The position numbers and the translations under genes were made by a program. A stretch of 64,000 nt of DNA. Origin: Streptomyces novaecaesareae. GTDB lineage: Bacteria; Actinomycetota; Actinomycetes; Streptomycetales; Streptomycetaceae. Shown here piece after piece: positions 1-10,015 of the stretch. The DNA is taken from the NCBI RefSeq assembly GCF_000716875.1, contig NZ_JNWQ01000034.1, forward strand, positions 7,566 through 71,565, read 5' to 3'. Numbering within the stretch: position 1 is the stretch's first letter; every line of letters starts with the position of its first letter. Under the pieces are notes generated by a model that did no database searches, was not told where the DNA came from, and saw only the letters and a program-made list of their open reading frames with translations.

Positions 1-1216
<1,216 letters not shown>

Positions 1217-1224
<8 letters not shown>

Positions 1225-2389
1225 GCTGGCCCTCCATGAGGCTCACGAAACGGTCGAAGAGGTAGGCGGCGTCGTGCGGCCCGGCAGCGGCTTCGGGGTG
1301 GTACTGCACGCTGAAGGCGGGGACGTCGAGTGCCTGCAGGCCCTCGACCACGTCGTCGTTCAGGCAGACGTGGGAGACCTCGACCCGCCCGTACGGGGTG
1401 TCGCTCACCTTGTCCAGCGGAGCGTTCACGGCGAAGCCGTGGTTGTGCGCGGTCACCTCGACCTTGCCGGTGGTGCGGTCCTGCACCGGCTGGTTGATGC
1501 CGCGGTGGCCGTACTTGAGCTTGTAGGTGCCGAAGCCCAGCGCGCGGCCGAGGATCTGGTTGCCGAAGCAGATCCCGAAGAACGGGGTCTTGCGCTCCAG
1601 CACGCCCTGCGCCACGGCGACCTGGTGGTCGGCGGTGGCCGGGTCGCCCGGGCCGTTGGAGAAGAAGACGCCGTCCGGGTTGACGGCGTAGACGTCCTCC
1701 AGGGTCGAGTTGGCCGGCAGCACGTGCACCTCGATGCCGCGCTCGGCCATCCGCTGCGGGGTCATCGCCTTGATGCCGAGGTCCAGCGCGGCGACGGTGA
1801 AGCGCTTCTCACCGATCGCGGGCACCACGTACGGCTCGGTGGTGGCGACCTCGGCGCACAGGTCGGCGCCCTTCATCTCGGGCGACTGCTGCACCCGGGC
1901 GAGCAGGTCGGCCTGGTCGGCCAGCGCCGCGCCGGAGAAGATGCCGCAGCGCATCGCGCCGCGCTCGCGCAGGTGGCGGGTCAGCGCGCGGGTGTCGATG
2001 CCGCTGATGCCGACGACGCCCTGGCGGACGAGCTCCTCGTCGAGCGAGCGGCGGGAGCGCCAGTTGGAGGCGACCCGGGAGGGGTCGCGCACGACGTAGC
2101 CGGCGACCCAGATCTGCTGGGACTCGTCGTCCTCGTCGTTCCAGCCGGTGTTGCCGATCTGCGGCGCGGTCATCGCGACCACCTGGCGGTGGTACGACGG
2201 GTCGGTGAGGGTCTCCTGGTAGCCGGACATGCCGGTGTTGAAGACCGCCTCGCCGAAGGTCTCGCCGATCGCGCCGTAGGCCTGGCCGTGGAAGGTCCGG
2301 CCGTCCTCCAGGACGAGCACGGCGGCCGCACGATTCGAAACCGGGCGCTCCCGCCGTTGGCGCTGCGTGGTGGGGGCAGGTGCGGTCAT
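1217..2389 (-). CDS. carA: Carbamoyl-phosphate synthase small (glutaminase) subunit
   Basis: 390-residue class I glutamine amidotransferase that hydrolyses glutamine and channels ammonia to CarB. It has the N-terminal dimerisation domain ([30 protein letters not shown]) and the C-terminal GATase domain with the nucleophile elbow [19 protein letters not shown] and the catalytic His-Glu in VQYHPEA. The ATG lies in an ATGA overlap with the upstream membrane-protein gene, which fixes the start; the first 17 or so residues are a poorly conserved extension. It belongs to the pyrR-pyrB-pyrC-carA-carB operon. Confidence 0.96.
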
Positions 2390-2952
2390 TGTGCGGCCTC
2401 TTCCGTCATCTTCGTCTTCGTACGTGTTGCGAGCTGGGTGATCGCCTCGACCCAGGCGGCGTGCTCGTCGGGGTGGTCGGCCCGGAAGCCGGAGTCCAGC
2501 TCGGAGCCGTCGTGTGTCCAGGTGACGACGAGCAGCCCGGACGGGACGACCTTGCCGGCGATCCCGGAGTCCGTACGGGCACCGGTCAGGTGCTCCGCGG
2601 GGATCCAGAAGTCGACGTCGCCGGGGCGCCGGACCAGCAGGCCGTCCTCGCCGAGGGTGAGGTCGGCCCGGCTGCGGGTGCCCAGGCCGTGCGCGACGAC
2701 CCGGTCGAGCCAGTTCCCGGCGGTGGTCGTGCCGTGGTACCGGCCGCTGGTCTCCAGGATGGTGCGCCCGGCGCGCTCCGGCACGGCGGGCAGCGGCGGG
2801 ATGCCGGACTGCAGGGTGCGCCGCCAGTTCCAGCCCTGGCGCATCAGCCAGTAGACGAGGCCGATGAGGATCAGCAGGCCGATCGACCAGCCGATGTACC
2901 CGGGCCAGTTGGTGACCTTCGCCTGCTCCTTGGCGAGCGTGGCGTAGTCCAT
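2386..2952 (-). CDS. Small membrane protein of the pyrimidine operon
   Basis: 188 residues. One strong transmembrane segment at about residues 17-37 ([20 protein letters not shown]), followed by a basic stretch and a soluble C-terminal domain of about 140 residues that looks PH-like, with alternating strands such as [16 protein letters not shown] and [12 protein letters not shown] membrane gene in this place between pyrC and carA is usual in Streptomyces. It overlaps pyrC (TGATG) and carA (ATGA), so it is co-translated with the pyrimidine enzymes, but no catalytic motif is visible. A role in pyrimidine metabolism is only suggested by position. Confidence 0.85.
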   Translation of the reverse strand: MDYATLAKEQAKVTNWPGYIGWSIGLLILIGLVYWLMRQGWNWRRTLQSGIPPLPAVPERAGRTILETSGRYHGTTTAGNWLDRVVAHGLGTRSRADLTLGEDGLLVRRPGDVDFWIPAEHLTGARTDSGIAGKVVPSGLLVVTWTHDGSELDSGFRADHPDEHAAWVEAITQLATRTKTKMTEEAAQ

Positions 2953-4256
2953 CAGACCGTGCCGTCCTGCTCGGCCGGCTCGCCGGCCAGGACGGTGGCG
3001 CGCCCGCGCAGGAAGGTGGCGTGCACCCGTCCGGGCAGGTCAAGGCCCTTGTAGGGGGTGTTGCGGCTGCGGGTGGCGAAGCTGTCCGGGTTCACGGCAC
3101 CACGGTACGCGGGATCGAACAGCACCAGGTTGGCGGGCTCACCCACCGAGATCGGCCGGCCGTGCCCGGTGAGGCGGCCGATCCGGGCCGGGCGGTGCGA
3201 CATCCGGTCGGCGACGCCCTCCCAGTTCAGCAGGCCGGTGTCGACCATGGTCTGCTGCACGACCGAGAGCGCGGTCTCCAGGCCGACCATGCCCATCGCG
3301 GCGACGGCCCACTCGCAGTCCTTGTCCTCAGCCGGGTGCGGCGCGTGGTCGGTGGCGACGGCGTCGATGGTGCCGTCGGCGAGCGCGGCGCGCAGCGCCT
3401 GGACGTCCTCGGCGGTGCGCAGCGGCGGGTTCACCTTGTACACCGGGTCGTAGGAGCGGACCAGTTCGTCGGTGAGCAGCAGGTGGTGCGGGGTCACCTC
3501 GGCGGTGACGTCCCAGCCCTTGGCCTTGGCCCAGCGGATGATCTCGACCGAGCCGGCCGTGGAGACGTGGCAGACGTGCAGCCGGGAGCCGACGTGCGCC
3601 GCGAGCAGCACGTCGCGGGCGATGATCGACTCCTCGGCGACGGCCGGCCAGCCACCGAGCCCGAGCTCGCCGGAGACCTGGCCCTCGTTCATCTGGGCGC
3701 CCTCGGTCAGCCGCGGCTCCTGCGCGTGCTGGGCGACGACGCCGTCGAAGGCCTTGACGTACTCCAGGGCGCGGCGCATCAGCACCGCGTCGTCCACGCA
3801 CTTGCCGTCGTCGGAGAAGACCCGGACGTTCGCGGCGGACTCGTGCATCGCGCCGAGCTCGGCGAGCTTCTTGCCCTCCAGGCCGACGGTGACGGCGCCG
3901 ACCGGCTGCACGTCGCAGTAGCCGGCCTCCTGGCCGAGCCGCCAGACCTGCTCGACCACGCCGGCGGTGTCGGCCACCGGGGTGGTGTTGGCCATCGCGT
4001 GCACGGCGGTGAAGCCGCCCATCGCGGCGGCCCGGGTGCCGGTGAGCACGGTCTCGGCGTCCTCGCGGCCGGGCTCGCGCAGGTGGGTGTGCAGGTCGAC
4101 CAGGCCGGGCAGCACGATCAGCGCGGTGGCGTCGATCTCGATGTCCGCGTCGGCGGCCAGGCCGGTGCCGATCTCCTTGATCACACCGTCGGCGAGGAGA
4201 AGGTCCTGCGGGGCGCCGCCCAGGATCTGAGCGTTGCGGATCAGGTAGCTGGTCAC
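2952..4256 (-). CDS. pyrC: Dihydroorotase
   Basis: Catalyses the reversible cyclisation of N-carbamoyl-L-aspartate to L-dihydroorotate, the third step of UMP synthesis. 434 residues, a normal length for the class I type. Zinc ligands and active site are intact: [10 protein letters not shown] at 54-63, FSDDGK at 147-152, AQHAQE at 175-180, HVCHVST at 227-233, KVNPPLR at 274-280 and TDHAPH at 302-307. The start is fixed by an ATGA overlap with pyrB. Confidence 0.97.
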   Translation of the reverse strand: MTSYLIRNAQILGGAPQDLLLADGVIKEIGTGLAADADIEIDATALIVLPGLVDLHTHLREPGREDAETVLTGTRAAAMGGFTAVHAMANTTPVADTAGVVEQVWRLGQEAGYCDVQPVGAVTVGLEGKKLAELGAMHESAANVRVFSDDGKCVDDAVLMRRALEYVKAFDGVVAQHAQEPRLTEGAQMNEGQVSGELGLGGWPAVAEESIIARDVLLAAHVGSRLHVCHVSTAGSVEIIRWAKAKGWDVTAEVTPHHLLLTDELVRSYDPVYKVNPPLRTAEDVQALRAALADGTIDAVATDHAPHPAEDKDCEWAVAAMGMVGLETALSVVQQTMVDTGLLNWEGVADRMSHRPARIGRLTGHGRPISVGEPANLVLFDPAYRGAVNPDSFATRSRNTPYKGLDLPGRVHATFLRGRATVLAGEPAEQDGTV

Positions 4257-5242
4257 TGGGCGGTCTCCACGGAGTCGGTGCGGGCGGGGTCGGCGGGTCC
4301 GTCGGTGAAGACGGCTCCGCCGAGCAGCAGGTAGAGGACGGCCATCCGGACGGAGACGCCGTTGGCGACCTGCTCGACGGCGGTGCAGCGCGGCGAGTCG
4401 GCGACCTCGGCGGTGATCTCCATGCCGCGGACCATCGGGCCGGGGTGCATCACGATCGCCTGCTCCGGCAGCTGGGCCATCCGCAGGCCGTTCATCCCGT
4501 AGCGGCGGCTGTACTCGCGCTCGGTCGGAAAGAACGCGGCGTTCATCCGCTCGCGCTGGACCCGCAGCATCATCAGTGCGTCGGTCTTGGGCAGCACGCT
4601 GTCCAGGTCGTAGCTGATCTCGCAGGGCCAGTTCTGGATGCCGATCGGCAGCAGCGTCGGCGGGGCGACGAAGGTGACCTGCGCACCGAGGGTGGTCAGC
4701 AGGTGCACGTTGGAGCGGGCGACCCGGCTGTGCAGGACGTCGCCGACGATCGTCACCCGGCGGCCCGCGAGATCGTGGCCGGCGCCCGGGTTGAGGTGGC
4801 GACGCATGGTGAAGGCGTCGAGCAGCGCCTGGGTGGGGTGCTCATGGGTGCCGTCACCGGCGTTGATCACACTGCCGTGCAGCCAGTCGGACTGGGCGAG
4901 GCGGGCCGGCGCGCCGGAGGCGTGGTGGCGGATGACCACCGCGTCGGCGCCCATGGCCTGCAGGGTCAGCGCGGTGTCCTTGAGGCTCTCGCCCTTGGAG
5001 ACCGAGGAGCCCTTGGCGGAGAAGTTGATGACGTCGGCCGAGAGGCGCTTCTCGGCGACCTCGAAGGAGGTCTTCGTCCGGGTGGAGTCCTCGAAGAAGA
5101 GGTTGACGACGGTGCGGCCGCGCAGCGTGGGCAGCTTCTTGACGGCCCGGCCGGAGAGCTGGGCCAGCTCCTCGGCGGTGTCCAGGATCAGCAGCGCGTC
5201 GTCGCGGCTGAGATCGGCGGCGGAGACGAGGTGGCGCTTCAC
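4253..5242 (-). CDS. pyrB: Aspartate carbamoyltransferase, catalytic chain
   Basis: Condenses carbamoyl phosphate with aspartate, the committed step of pyrimidine synthesis. 329 residues with the carbamoyl-phosphate loop [13 protein letters not shown] at 49-61, the SVSKGES loop at 80-86 and [14 protein letters not shown] at 129-142. No pyrI regulatory-chain gene is present, as expected in actinomycetes. It lies 5 bases downstream of pyrR, so both are read from the same transcript. Confidence 0.97.
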   Translation of the reverse strand: MKRHLVSAADLSRDDALLILDTAEELAQLSGRAVKKLPTLRGRTVVNLFFEDSTRTKTSFEVAEKRLSADVINFSAKGSSVSKGESLKDTALTLQAMGADAVVIRHHASGAPARLAQSDWLHGSVINAGDGTHEHPTQALLDAFTMRRHLNPGAGHDLAGRRVTIVGDVLHSRVARSNVHLLTTLGAQVTFVAPPTLLPIGIQNWPCEISYDLDSVLPKTDALMMLRVQRERMNAAFFPTEREYSRRYGMNGLRMAQLPEQAIVMHPGPMVRGMEITAEVADSPRCTAVEQVANGVSVRMAVLYLLLGGAVFTDGPADPARTDSVETAQ

Positions 5243-5247
5243 GCGGG

Positions 5248-5886
5248 CTACTCCGGGAGGTGCGGTTCGGTGGGCTTGGCGGCCATGGCCTGCGACGAGC
5301 GTGACGCGAAGTCGCGGTCGCCGACCAGGACGGCGTCCACGCCGTCGCTGTCCGACAGGCGCACCTGCACGGCCTCGCGCAGCGAGGTGGGGAGGTTCTT
5401 GCCCACGTAGTCGGCGCGGATCGGCAGCTCGCGGTGGCCGCGGTCGACCAGGACGGCGAGCTGGACGGCGCGCGGCCGGCCGATGTCGTTCAGCGCGTCG
5501 AGCGCGGCGCGGATGGTGCGGCCGGAGAAGAGCACGTCGTCGACCAGCACGACGAGCTTGCCGTCGATGCCGCCGGGCGGGATCTCGGTGTGCTCCAGGG
5601 CGCGGGCGGGCTTCAGCCGCAGGTCGTCCCGGTACATGGTGATGTCCAGGGTGCCCAGCGGGATCTCGCGCCCGGTGATCTGGGCCAGCCTGCCGTGCAG
5701 GCGGCGGGCGAGGTGGACGCCCCTGGTGTGGATGCCGAGCAGCACGACGTCCTCGGCGCCCTTGGCGCGCTCGACGATCTCGTGCGCTATCCGGGTGATG
5801 ACCCGGGCGATGTCCGTGCCGTCCAGCACCTGGTGCGGCGGCCGGGGAGCCGGTTCCTGCAGCGTCGGTTCTTTGTCTGCGGTCAT
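5248..5886 (-). CDS. pyrR: Bifunctional pyr operon regulator / uracil phosphoribosyltransferase
   Basis: RNA-binding attenuation or translational repressor protein that senses UMP/UTP; it also has weak uracil phosphoribosyltransferase activity. 212 residues with the type I PRTase PRPP loop [13 protein letters not shown] at about 113-125, and MYRDDL and [12 protein letters not shown] typical of PyrR. The first 20 residues are a low-complexity extension. First gene of the operon; its own leader carries a PyrR-binding-loop hairpin right before the Shine-Dalgarno sequence GGAAGGAGG, implying autoregulation. Confidence 0.96.
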   Translation of the reverse strand: MTADKEPTLQEPAPRPPHQVLDGTDIARVITRIAHEIVERAKGAEDVVLLGIHTRGVHLARRLHGRLAQITGREIPLGTLDITMYRDDLRLKPARALEHTEIPPGGIDGKLVVLVDDVLFSGRTIRAALDALNDIGRPRAVQLAVLVDRGHRELPIRADYVGKNLPTSLREAVQVRLSDSDGVDAVLVGDRDFASRSSQAMAAKPTEPHLPE

Positions 5887-5905
5887 GCCGAAGCGGACCT
5901 CCTTC

Positions 5906-5923
5906 CCCGCCTCACTGGACGGG
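5906..5923 (-). promoter_or_regulatory. PyrR-binding loop hairpin in the pyr operon leader
   Basis: Read on the minus strand, the leader contains CCCG-TCCAGTGAGG-CGGG, a 4-bp stem closing a loop that fits the PyrR consensus UCCNGNGAGG exactly. It ends only 3 or so bases before the pyrR ribosome binding site (GGAAGGAGG). No U-tract terminator is seen between it and the start codon, so translational repression, as known for mycobacterial pyr operons, is the more likely mode than transcription attenuation. Confidence 0.75.
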
Positions 5924-5975
5924 CCTTAAAGGATGTCTGGGATGGCCCCCGCCGGCTCGGCGTGGGCTTCGGGTC

Positions 5976-5981
5976 ATCCTA
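5976..5981 (-). promoter_or_regulatory. Possible -10 box for the pyr operon
   Basis: Minus-strand hexamer TAGGAT, a good match to the actinomycete -10 consensus, about 90 bases upstream of the pyrR start. No convincing -35 was found at 16-19 bases. The rest of the 330-base divergent pyrR-bldD interval (5887-6216) holds the PyrR hairpin, this box and the bldD promoter; I see no gene in it. Confidence 0.3.
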
Positions 5982-6085
5982 GCAGTGCCCCGGGCGGCAA
6001 ACCGAAGTCCACCATTCCGCTTCCTCTGGTTAACACCCCGGACGCGCCGACGATGCGGGCCATTCGCACGACTGCCCCATTCGGC

Positions 6086-6128
6086 TTGACGCAACTACCT
6101 TACTCTACGTAACCTCACAGTGAGTTAC
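6086..6128 (+). promoter_or_regulatory. bldD promoter with probable BldD operator
   Basis: TTGACG at 6086-6091 and TAACCT at 6110-6115 form a promoter with an 18-base spacer. Overlapping the -10 box and the predicted start site is an interrupted inverted repeat (6109-6128) of the form GTAAC-CTCAC-A-GTGAG-TTAC. It contains AGTGA followed by TTAC, close to the described BldD consensus AGTGA(n)TCAC. BldD is known to repress its own gene, so the position fits an autoregulatory operator. Confidence 0.6.
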
Positions 6129-6216
6129 GAGACGGACGTCGAACCCACCGGTAACGGCGTCGGCAATCGCCCGTGACCCACCACTGAACGCGAAGCAATC
6201 TCGTCCGGGGAGATCA

Positions 6217-6720
6217 ATGTCCAGCGACTACGCGAAGCAACTCGGAGGCAAGCTCCGAGCGATCCGCACTCAGCAGGGTCTCTCCCTGCACGGTGTCGAG
6301 GAGAAGTCCCAGGGGCGCTGGAAGGCAGTCGTCGTCGGCTCGTACGAGCGCGGCGACCGTGCGGTCACCGTGCAGCGGCTGGCCGAGCTGGCCGAGTTCT
6401 ACGGCGTCCCGGTGCAGGAGCTGCTGCCCGGCGGCACCCCCGGCGGCGCGGCCGAGCCGCCGCCGCGCCTGGTCCTCGACCTGGAGAGACTGACCCAGGT
6501 CCCGTCCGAAAAGGCCGGCCCGCTGCAGCGCTACGCGGCGACCATCCAGAGCCAGCGCGGCGACTACAACGGCAAGGTGCTGTCGATCCGCCAGGACGAC
6601 CTGCGCACCCTGGCCGTCATCTACGACCAGTCCCCGTCGATCCTCACCGAGCAGCTGATCTCCTGGGGCGTGCTGAACCCCGACGCGCGCCGTGCGGTGC
6701 GCGAGGAGGATGCGAGCTGA
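6217..6720 (+). CDS. bldD: Developmental master repressor BldD
   Basis: 167-residue repressor of sporulation genes during vegetative growth in Streptomyces; it dimerises on DNA when bound to tetrameric cyclic di-GMP. N-terminal XRE-type helix-turn-helix at about 8-70 (LRAIRTQQGLSL, GSYERGDRAVTVQRLAELA). The C-terminal domain carries the c-di-GMP signature RGD at 114-116 and RQDD at 125-128, separated by eight residues. A proline/glycine linker (71-84) joins the two domains. Ribosome binding site GGGGAGA before the ATG. The gene is divergent from the pyr operon. Confidence 0.97.
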   Translation: MSSDYAKQLGGKLRAIRTQQGLSLHGVEEKSQGRWKAVVVGSYERGDRAVTVQRLAELAEFYGVPVQELLPGGTPGGAAEPPPRLVLDLERLTQVPSEKAGPLQRYAATIQSQRGDYNGKVLSIRQDDLRTLAVIYDQSPSILTEQLISWGVLNPDARRAVREEDAS

Positions 6721-6807
6721 GGCTCACCGCACCGGCTCCCGCCAGCGGATCCTTGGCAGTTCCCGGCACTCCCTCTACCTACCTGTGCCGGCAAGCAGAA
6801 ACGTCAC

Positions 6808-6837
6808 GGCGCGGCACCCCGATCCGGGGGCCGCGCC
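6808..6837. terminator. Stem-loop between convergent bldD and the orphan gene
   Basis: GGCGCGG at 6808-6814 pairs with CCGCGCC at 6831-6837, with partial inner pairing. There is no T-tract, as is common for actinomycete terminators. It sits between two convergent stop codons and could serve both. Confidence 0.5.
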
Positions 6838-6867
6838 GCGGCGTGTGCTGGTATCGGCTCCTCGGCC

Positions 6868-7785
6868 TCAGCAGACCGTGCCCAGGCTGTAGCCGGGCTG
6901 GGCCGCCACCCCGTCCAGCCGGACCGGCCGGTCCGCCGCCGCCCAGTCCTGGCCGCCGCTCGACCAGGCCCAGGAGGCCGGCAGGTACTCCCCGCAGGAG
7001 GCGGCCGAGCCCTGCGAACCGTGCAGCACCGCCACGCCCGGCAGCTCCAGCGCCAGCCCGGTGCACAGCACGGCGCAGACCAGCTCCAGGTCCTCGTCGT
7101 TGATCCGCACCACGCCGTCCTCCCACTGGAGCACCCGCGCCGCCGCGGTCAGCCGCCCGCCGGGGGCGTCCACCCGCAGGCGCAGCTCGTACACGCCGGC
7201 GCCCGCGCCGACCAGCATCCGGCGGAACACCTCTCCCCCGCGCTGGTAGGCGGCGCGCACCCAGCGGGCGTGCTCCTCGTCCTGCTCGTCCGCGCCCCCG
7301 TACAGGCCACCGTCGAGCAGCAGGTCGACGTGGCAGAGCGTCAGCCCGTTCTCCCGGGCCCGGACCAGGCGGGGCACGAAGTCCCCGGCCAGCTCCTCGC
7401 CCTGATAGGCGAGCAGCTGGGCCTGCAGCGGCGGGTTGACCAGGTAGCGGTCACGGGCGGCGGGCTCGGCCGGGTCCAGCCCGTGCAGCACGCAGAACTC
7501 CTCGAAGTCCTGCGGGTGGAACATCCGGGCCCGGACGGTGTCGAACCGCTCCAGCGCGTCGGCCAGCAGCTCGGCGGTGTCGGCCAGGTAGCGCTCGTGG
7601 TCGGGGGCGTCGGAGACCCCCCAGGCGCGGGCCCGGGCGAAGTCCGCCGCGCTGGCCAGCACCCCGATGACGAACGCCTGCTCGGCGCCCTCGGCCCCCT
7701 GCGGCCGGTGCGACGCCCGGACCGCGGGCCGGGAGCCGCCGGCGGTGCAGTCGGAGTTACGGCGGGAGCGGCCATTTCGAGTCAT
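6868..7785 (-). CDS. Uncharacterised 305-residue protein
   Basis: I do not recognise a family. The ATG at 7785 is preceded by a good ribosome binding site (CAGGAG, 6-base spacing), so upstream in-frame codons are not used. The protein is soluble, acidic and rich in Trp, Tyr and Leu in the middle (FHPQDFEEFCVLHGLDP, RARENGLTLCHVDLLLDGGLYGG), with two Cys near the C-terminus (SCGEYLPASWAWS and the last residue). Codon use matches the neighbours. It is convergent with bldD and lies downstream of a thioesterase-like gene; no function is inferred. Confidence 0.75.
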   Translation of the reverse strand: MTRNGRSRRNSDCTAGGSRPAVRASHRPQGAEGAEQAFVIGVLASAADFARARAWGVSDAPDHERYLADTAELLADALERFDTVRARMFHPQDFEEFCVLHGLDPAEPAARDRYLVNPPLQAQLLAYQGEELAGDFVPRLVRARENGLTLCHVDLLLDGGLYGGADEQDEEHARWVRAAYQRGGEVFRRMLVGAGAGVYELRLRVDAPGGRLTAAARVLQWEDGVVRINDEDLELVCAVLCTGLALELPGVAVLHGSQGSAASCGEYLPASWAWSSGGQDWAAADRPVRLDGVAAQPGYSLGTVC

Positions 7786-7944
7786 CGGTGGCTCCTGGCA
7801 TCGGCGGGTGACGGTCTGCGGCGGGCTCGCCGCTGACCGTCTTCCTCCCCAACCGCGCGCGCCGCACACGTACGGCGTGTCACAGGAATGTAACCACCGG
7901 TAATAGCACCGATAACGGAGCCGGGACAGCCCTCGGGGCACGCG

Positions 7945-8766
7945 CTACCGCGGCACCCGGGCCAGCTGGCGGGACTGCGCGACCAGGCGGCCGGACTCGT
8001 CCCAGACCTCGGCGTCCTCCTCGAAGTACCCACCGGCCAGGTTGCGGGTCGCGTGGGTGACGCGCAGCCAGCCCGGGACGGGCTTGGCGCGCAGGTGGAC
8101 GGTCAGCTCGACGGTCGGGGCCCAGCCCGGCATGCCCAGGTCGAAGGTGACCGGCGGCAGCGCGTCGGCGACCAGCAGGAGCAGCAGCGGGTCGGGGTCG
8201 CGGCCGTCGGCGAGCCGGAACCAGCCCTGGATCCGCCCGTTGCCGGACGGCTGTCCGAGTGCCCAGCCGACGGTGGCCGGGTCCAGCCGCAGGTCGAAGC
8301 GCTCCAGCAGGGCGGCCTGGGCGATCAGCTCCTTGGGCGCGTGCTCCACGCCGATGCACTGGTCCGGCGGGGGCAGCTGCGGCGGCTGCGCGCTGGTGCG
8401 CACCTCGCCGTCGGCGGTGGAGAGGTCGCCGTGGCTGGCCACCACGCGCAGTCGCTCGACGCCGTCCTGGCTGAGCGAGGCGGTGCCGGTGGAGAGCCCC
8501 CGCCCGCTGCGCAGTACCTCGGTGCGGATGGTGGCCGGGCCGGGGGTGGAGGCGGACAGGTAGTAACCACTGATCGACACCGGGTCGGGGTGGGTGCCGT
8601 GTTCCAGCGACAGCGCGTGTCCGGCCACGGCGAGCAGCAGCCCGCCGTTGACCCCGCCGCCGATCTGCCAGCCGGCGCCGAGCTCGGCCTCGTAGCGACC
8701 GGGCTCCTCGGGGTGTCTGGTCAGGGCGATGCCCTGGTCGAACTCGCTGCGGATCGCGGTGGTCAT
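7945..8766 (-). CDS. Thioesterase-family (double hot-dog) protein
   Basis: 273 residues resembling the TesB-like acyl-CoA thioesterase family: N-terminal GAGWQIGGGVNGGLLLAVAGHAL corresponds to the first hot-dog helix, followed by SISGYYLSASTPGPATI strands, and a second repeat with PGWAPTVELTVHLRAKPVPGWL and GGYFEEDAEVWDESGRLVAQSRQ. The last phrase is typical of the C-terminal strand of these enzymes. Substrate unknown. The ribosome binding site is weak; ATG at 8766 is kept as the only start before the conserved region. A plain acyl-CoA thioesterase call is inference from pattern only. Confidence 0.75.
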   Translation of the reverse strand: MTTAIRSEFDQGIALTRHPEEPGRYEAELGAGWQIGGGVNGGLLLAVAGHALSLEHGTHPDPVSISGYYLSASTPGPATIRTEVLRSGRGLSTGTASLSQDGVERLRVVASHGDLSTADGEVRTSAQPPQLPPPDQCIGVEHAPKELIAQAALLERFDLRLDPATVGWALGQPSGNGRIQGWFRLADGRDPDPLLLLLVADALPPVTFDLGMPGWAPTVELTVHLRAKPVPGWLRVTHATRNLAGGYFEEDAEVWDESGRLVAQSRQLARVPR

Positions 8767-8869
8767 GTTGGGGGGACCTGCCCTTCACGCCTGGTTCCGG
8801 ACGTCAAGTTACTGACGAGTAGGGCCCACCTTAGCCCGAGCGGGTGAAACGCGCGACGCCCGGGAACGC

Positions 8870-8912
8870 CGGACGGCCGCCGGCCCCGAAACCCGGGTCC
8901 GACGGCCGTCCG
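8870..8912 (-). terminator. Terminator after nusB
   Basis: Arms CCGGACGGCCG(C)CGG and CCG(A)CGGCCGTCCG close a loop of about 15 bases just downstream of the nusB stop on the minus strand. It would end the efp-nusB transcript before the thioesterase-like gene. Confidence 0.6.
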
Positions 8913-8929
8913 AAGGGCAGCATGACCGG

Positions 8930-9367
8930 CTACCGGCGGATGCTCGGCTTCAGCTCCTGGAAGCGGGCGAGCATGCCGTTCACGAAGGCCGGGGAGTCGT
9001 CCGTGGAGAACTCCTTGGCGATCTCGACGGCCTCGTCCAGGACGACCGCGTCCGGGACGCCGTCCTCCCAGATCAGCTCGTACGCGCCGAGCCGCAGGAC
9101 GTTGCGGTCCACGATCGGCATGCGGTCGAGGGTCCAGCCCACCGCGTACTGCGAGATCAGGTCGTCGATGCGACGGGCGTGCTGGACGTACCCCTCGATC
9201 AGCTCCATGGTGTATTCGGCCACCTGGGGGGTGCCCTCGTCGGGCTTGGGCTCGCGAGCGCGGGCCACCCAGTCGGCGAGGACCTGCTGCGGATCGACCC
9301 CGCGGTGGTCGGCCTCGAAGAGGATCTGGAAGGCCCGGGTACGGGCCTTGCTGCGTGCGGCCGACAC
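8930..9367 (-). CDS. nusB: Transcription antitermination factor NusB
   Basis: 145-residue all-helical RNA-binding protein that, with NusE (S10), binds boxA in rRNA leaders to prevent premature termination. Matches the family along its length: ARTRAFQILFEAD at the N-terminus, PIVDRNVLRLGAYEL and PDAVVLDEAVEIAKEFSTDDSPAFVNGMLARF at the C-terminus. GTG start 4 bases after the efp stop, so it is coupled to efp, as in other Streptomyces. Confidence 0.96.
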   Translation of the reverse strand: MSAARSKARTRAFQILFEADHRGVDPQQVLADWVARAREPKPDEGTPQVAEYTMELIEGYVQHARRIDDLISQYAVGWTLDRMPIVDRNVLRLGAYELIWEDGVPDAVVLDEAVEIAKEFSTDDSPAFVNGMLARFQELKPSIRR

Positions 9368-9371
9368 GGAC

Positions 9372-9935
9372 TTACTTCACCCGGCCGAGGTAGCTGCCGT
9401 CGCGGGTGTCGACCTTGACCTTCTCACCGGTGGTGACGAAGAGCGGCACCTGGATCTCGGCGCCGGTCTCCAGGGTGGCCGGCTTGGTGCCACCGGTCGA
9501 GCGGTCGCCCTGGACGCCCGGCTCGGTCTCGGCGATGGTCAGCTCGACCGCGGCCGGGAGCTCGATGTACAGCACCGAGCCCTCGTTCTGCGCGACGGTG
9601 GCCTCGAAGCCCTCGAGCAGGTACTTGGCGGCGTCGCCCACGACGACCGGCTCGATGGTCAGCTGGTCGTAGGTGGTCATGTCCATGAACACGAAGTTCT
9701 CGCCGTCCTTGTACGAGAACTGCATGGTGCGCTTGTCGACGTTGGCGGTCTCGACCTTGGTGCCGGCGTTGAAGGTCTTGTCGACGACCTTGCCGGTCAG
9801 GACCTCCTTGAGCTTCGTGCGCACGAAGGCCGGGCCCTTGCCGGGCTTGACGTGCTGGAACTCGACGACGGACCAGAGCTTGCCGCCCTCCAGCTTGAGG
9901 ACCATGCCGTTCTTGAGATCGTTCGTGGAAGCCAC
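9372..9935 (-). CDS. efp: Translation elongation factor P
   Basis: 187 residues. Relieves ribosome stalling at polyproline by contacting the peptidyl-tRNA. Three beta-barrel domains; the tip of domain I reads VKPGKGPAF (29-37) with Lys33, the palindromic PGKGP loop of the actinobacterial EF-P subgroup thought to work without lysine modification. First gene of efp-nusB. A gene with nine consecutive prolines lies in the same region (18596-19594). Confidence 0.97.
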   Translation of the reverse strand: MASTNDLKNGMVLKLEGGKLWSVVEFQHVKPGKGPAFVRTKLKEVLTGKVVDKTFNAGTKVETANVDKRTMQFSYKDGENFVFMDMTTYDQLTIEPVVVGDAAKYLLEGFEATVAQNEGSVLYIELPAAVELTIAETEPGVQGDRSTGGTKPATLETGAEIQVPLFVTTGEKVKVDTRDGSYLGRVK

Positions 9936-10015
9936 GGGCGCACTAACTCCTGGATATAGCTGTCAAGGAACCAAGGGGTTGCGTCCTGCCACCGGCGGCC
10001 GTCGCAAGGCCGCGG

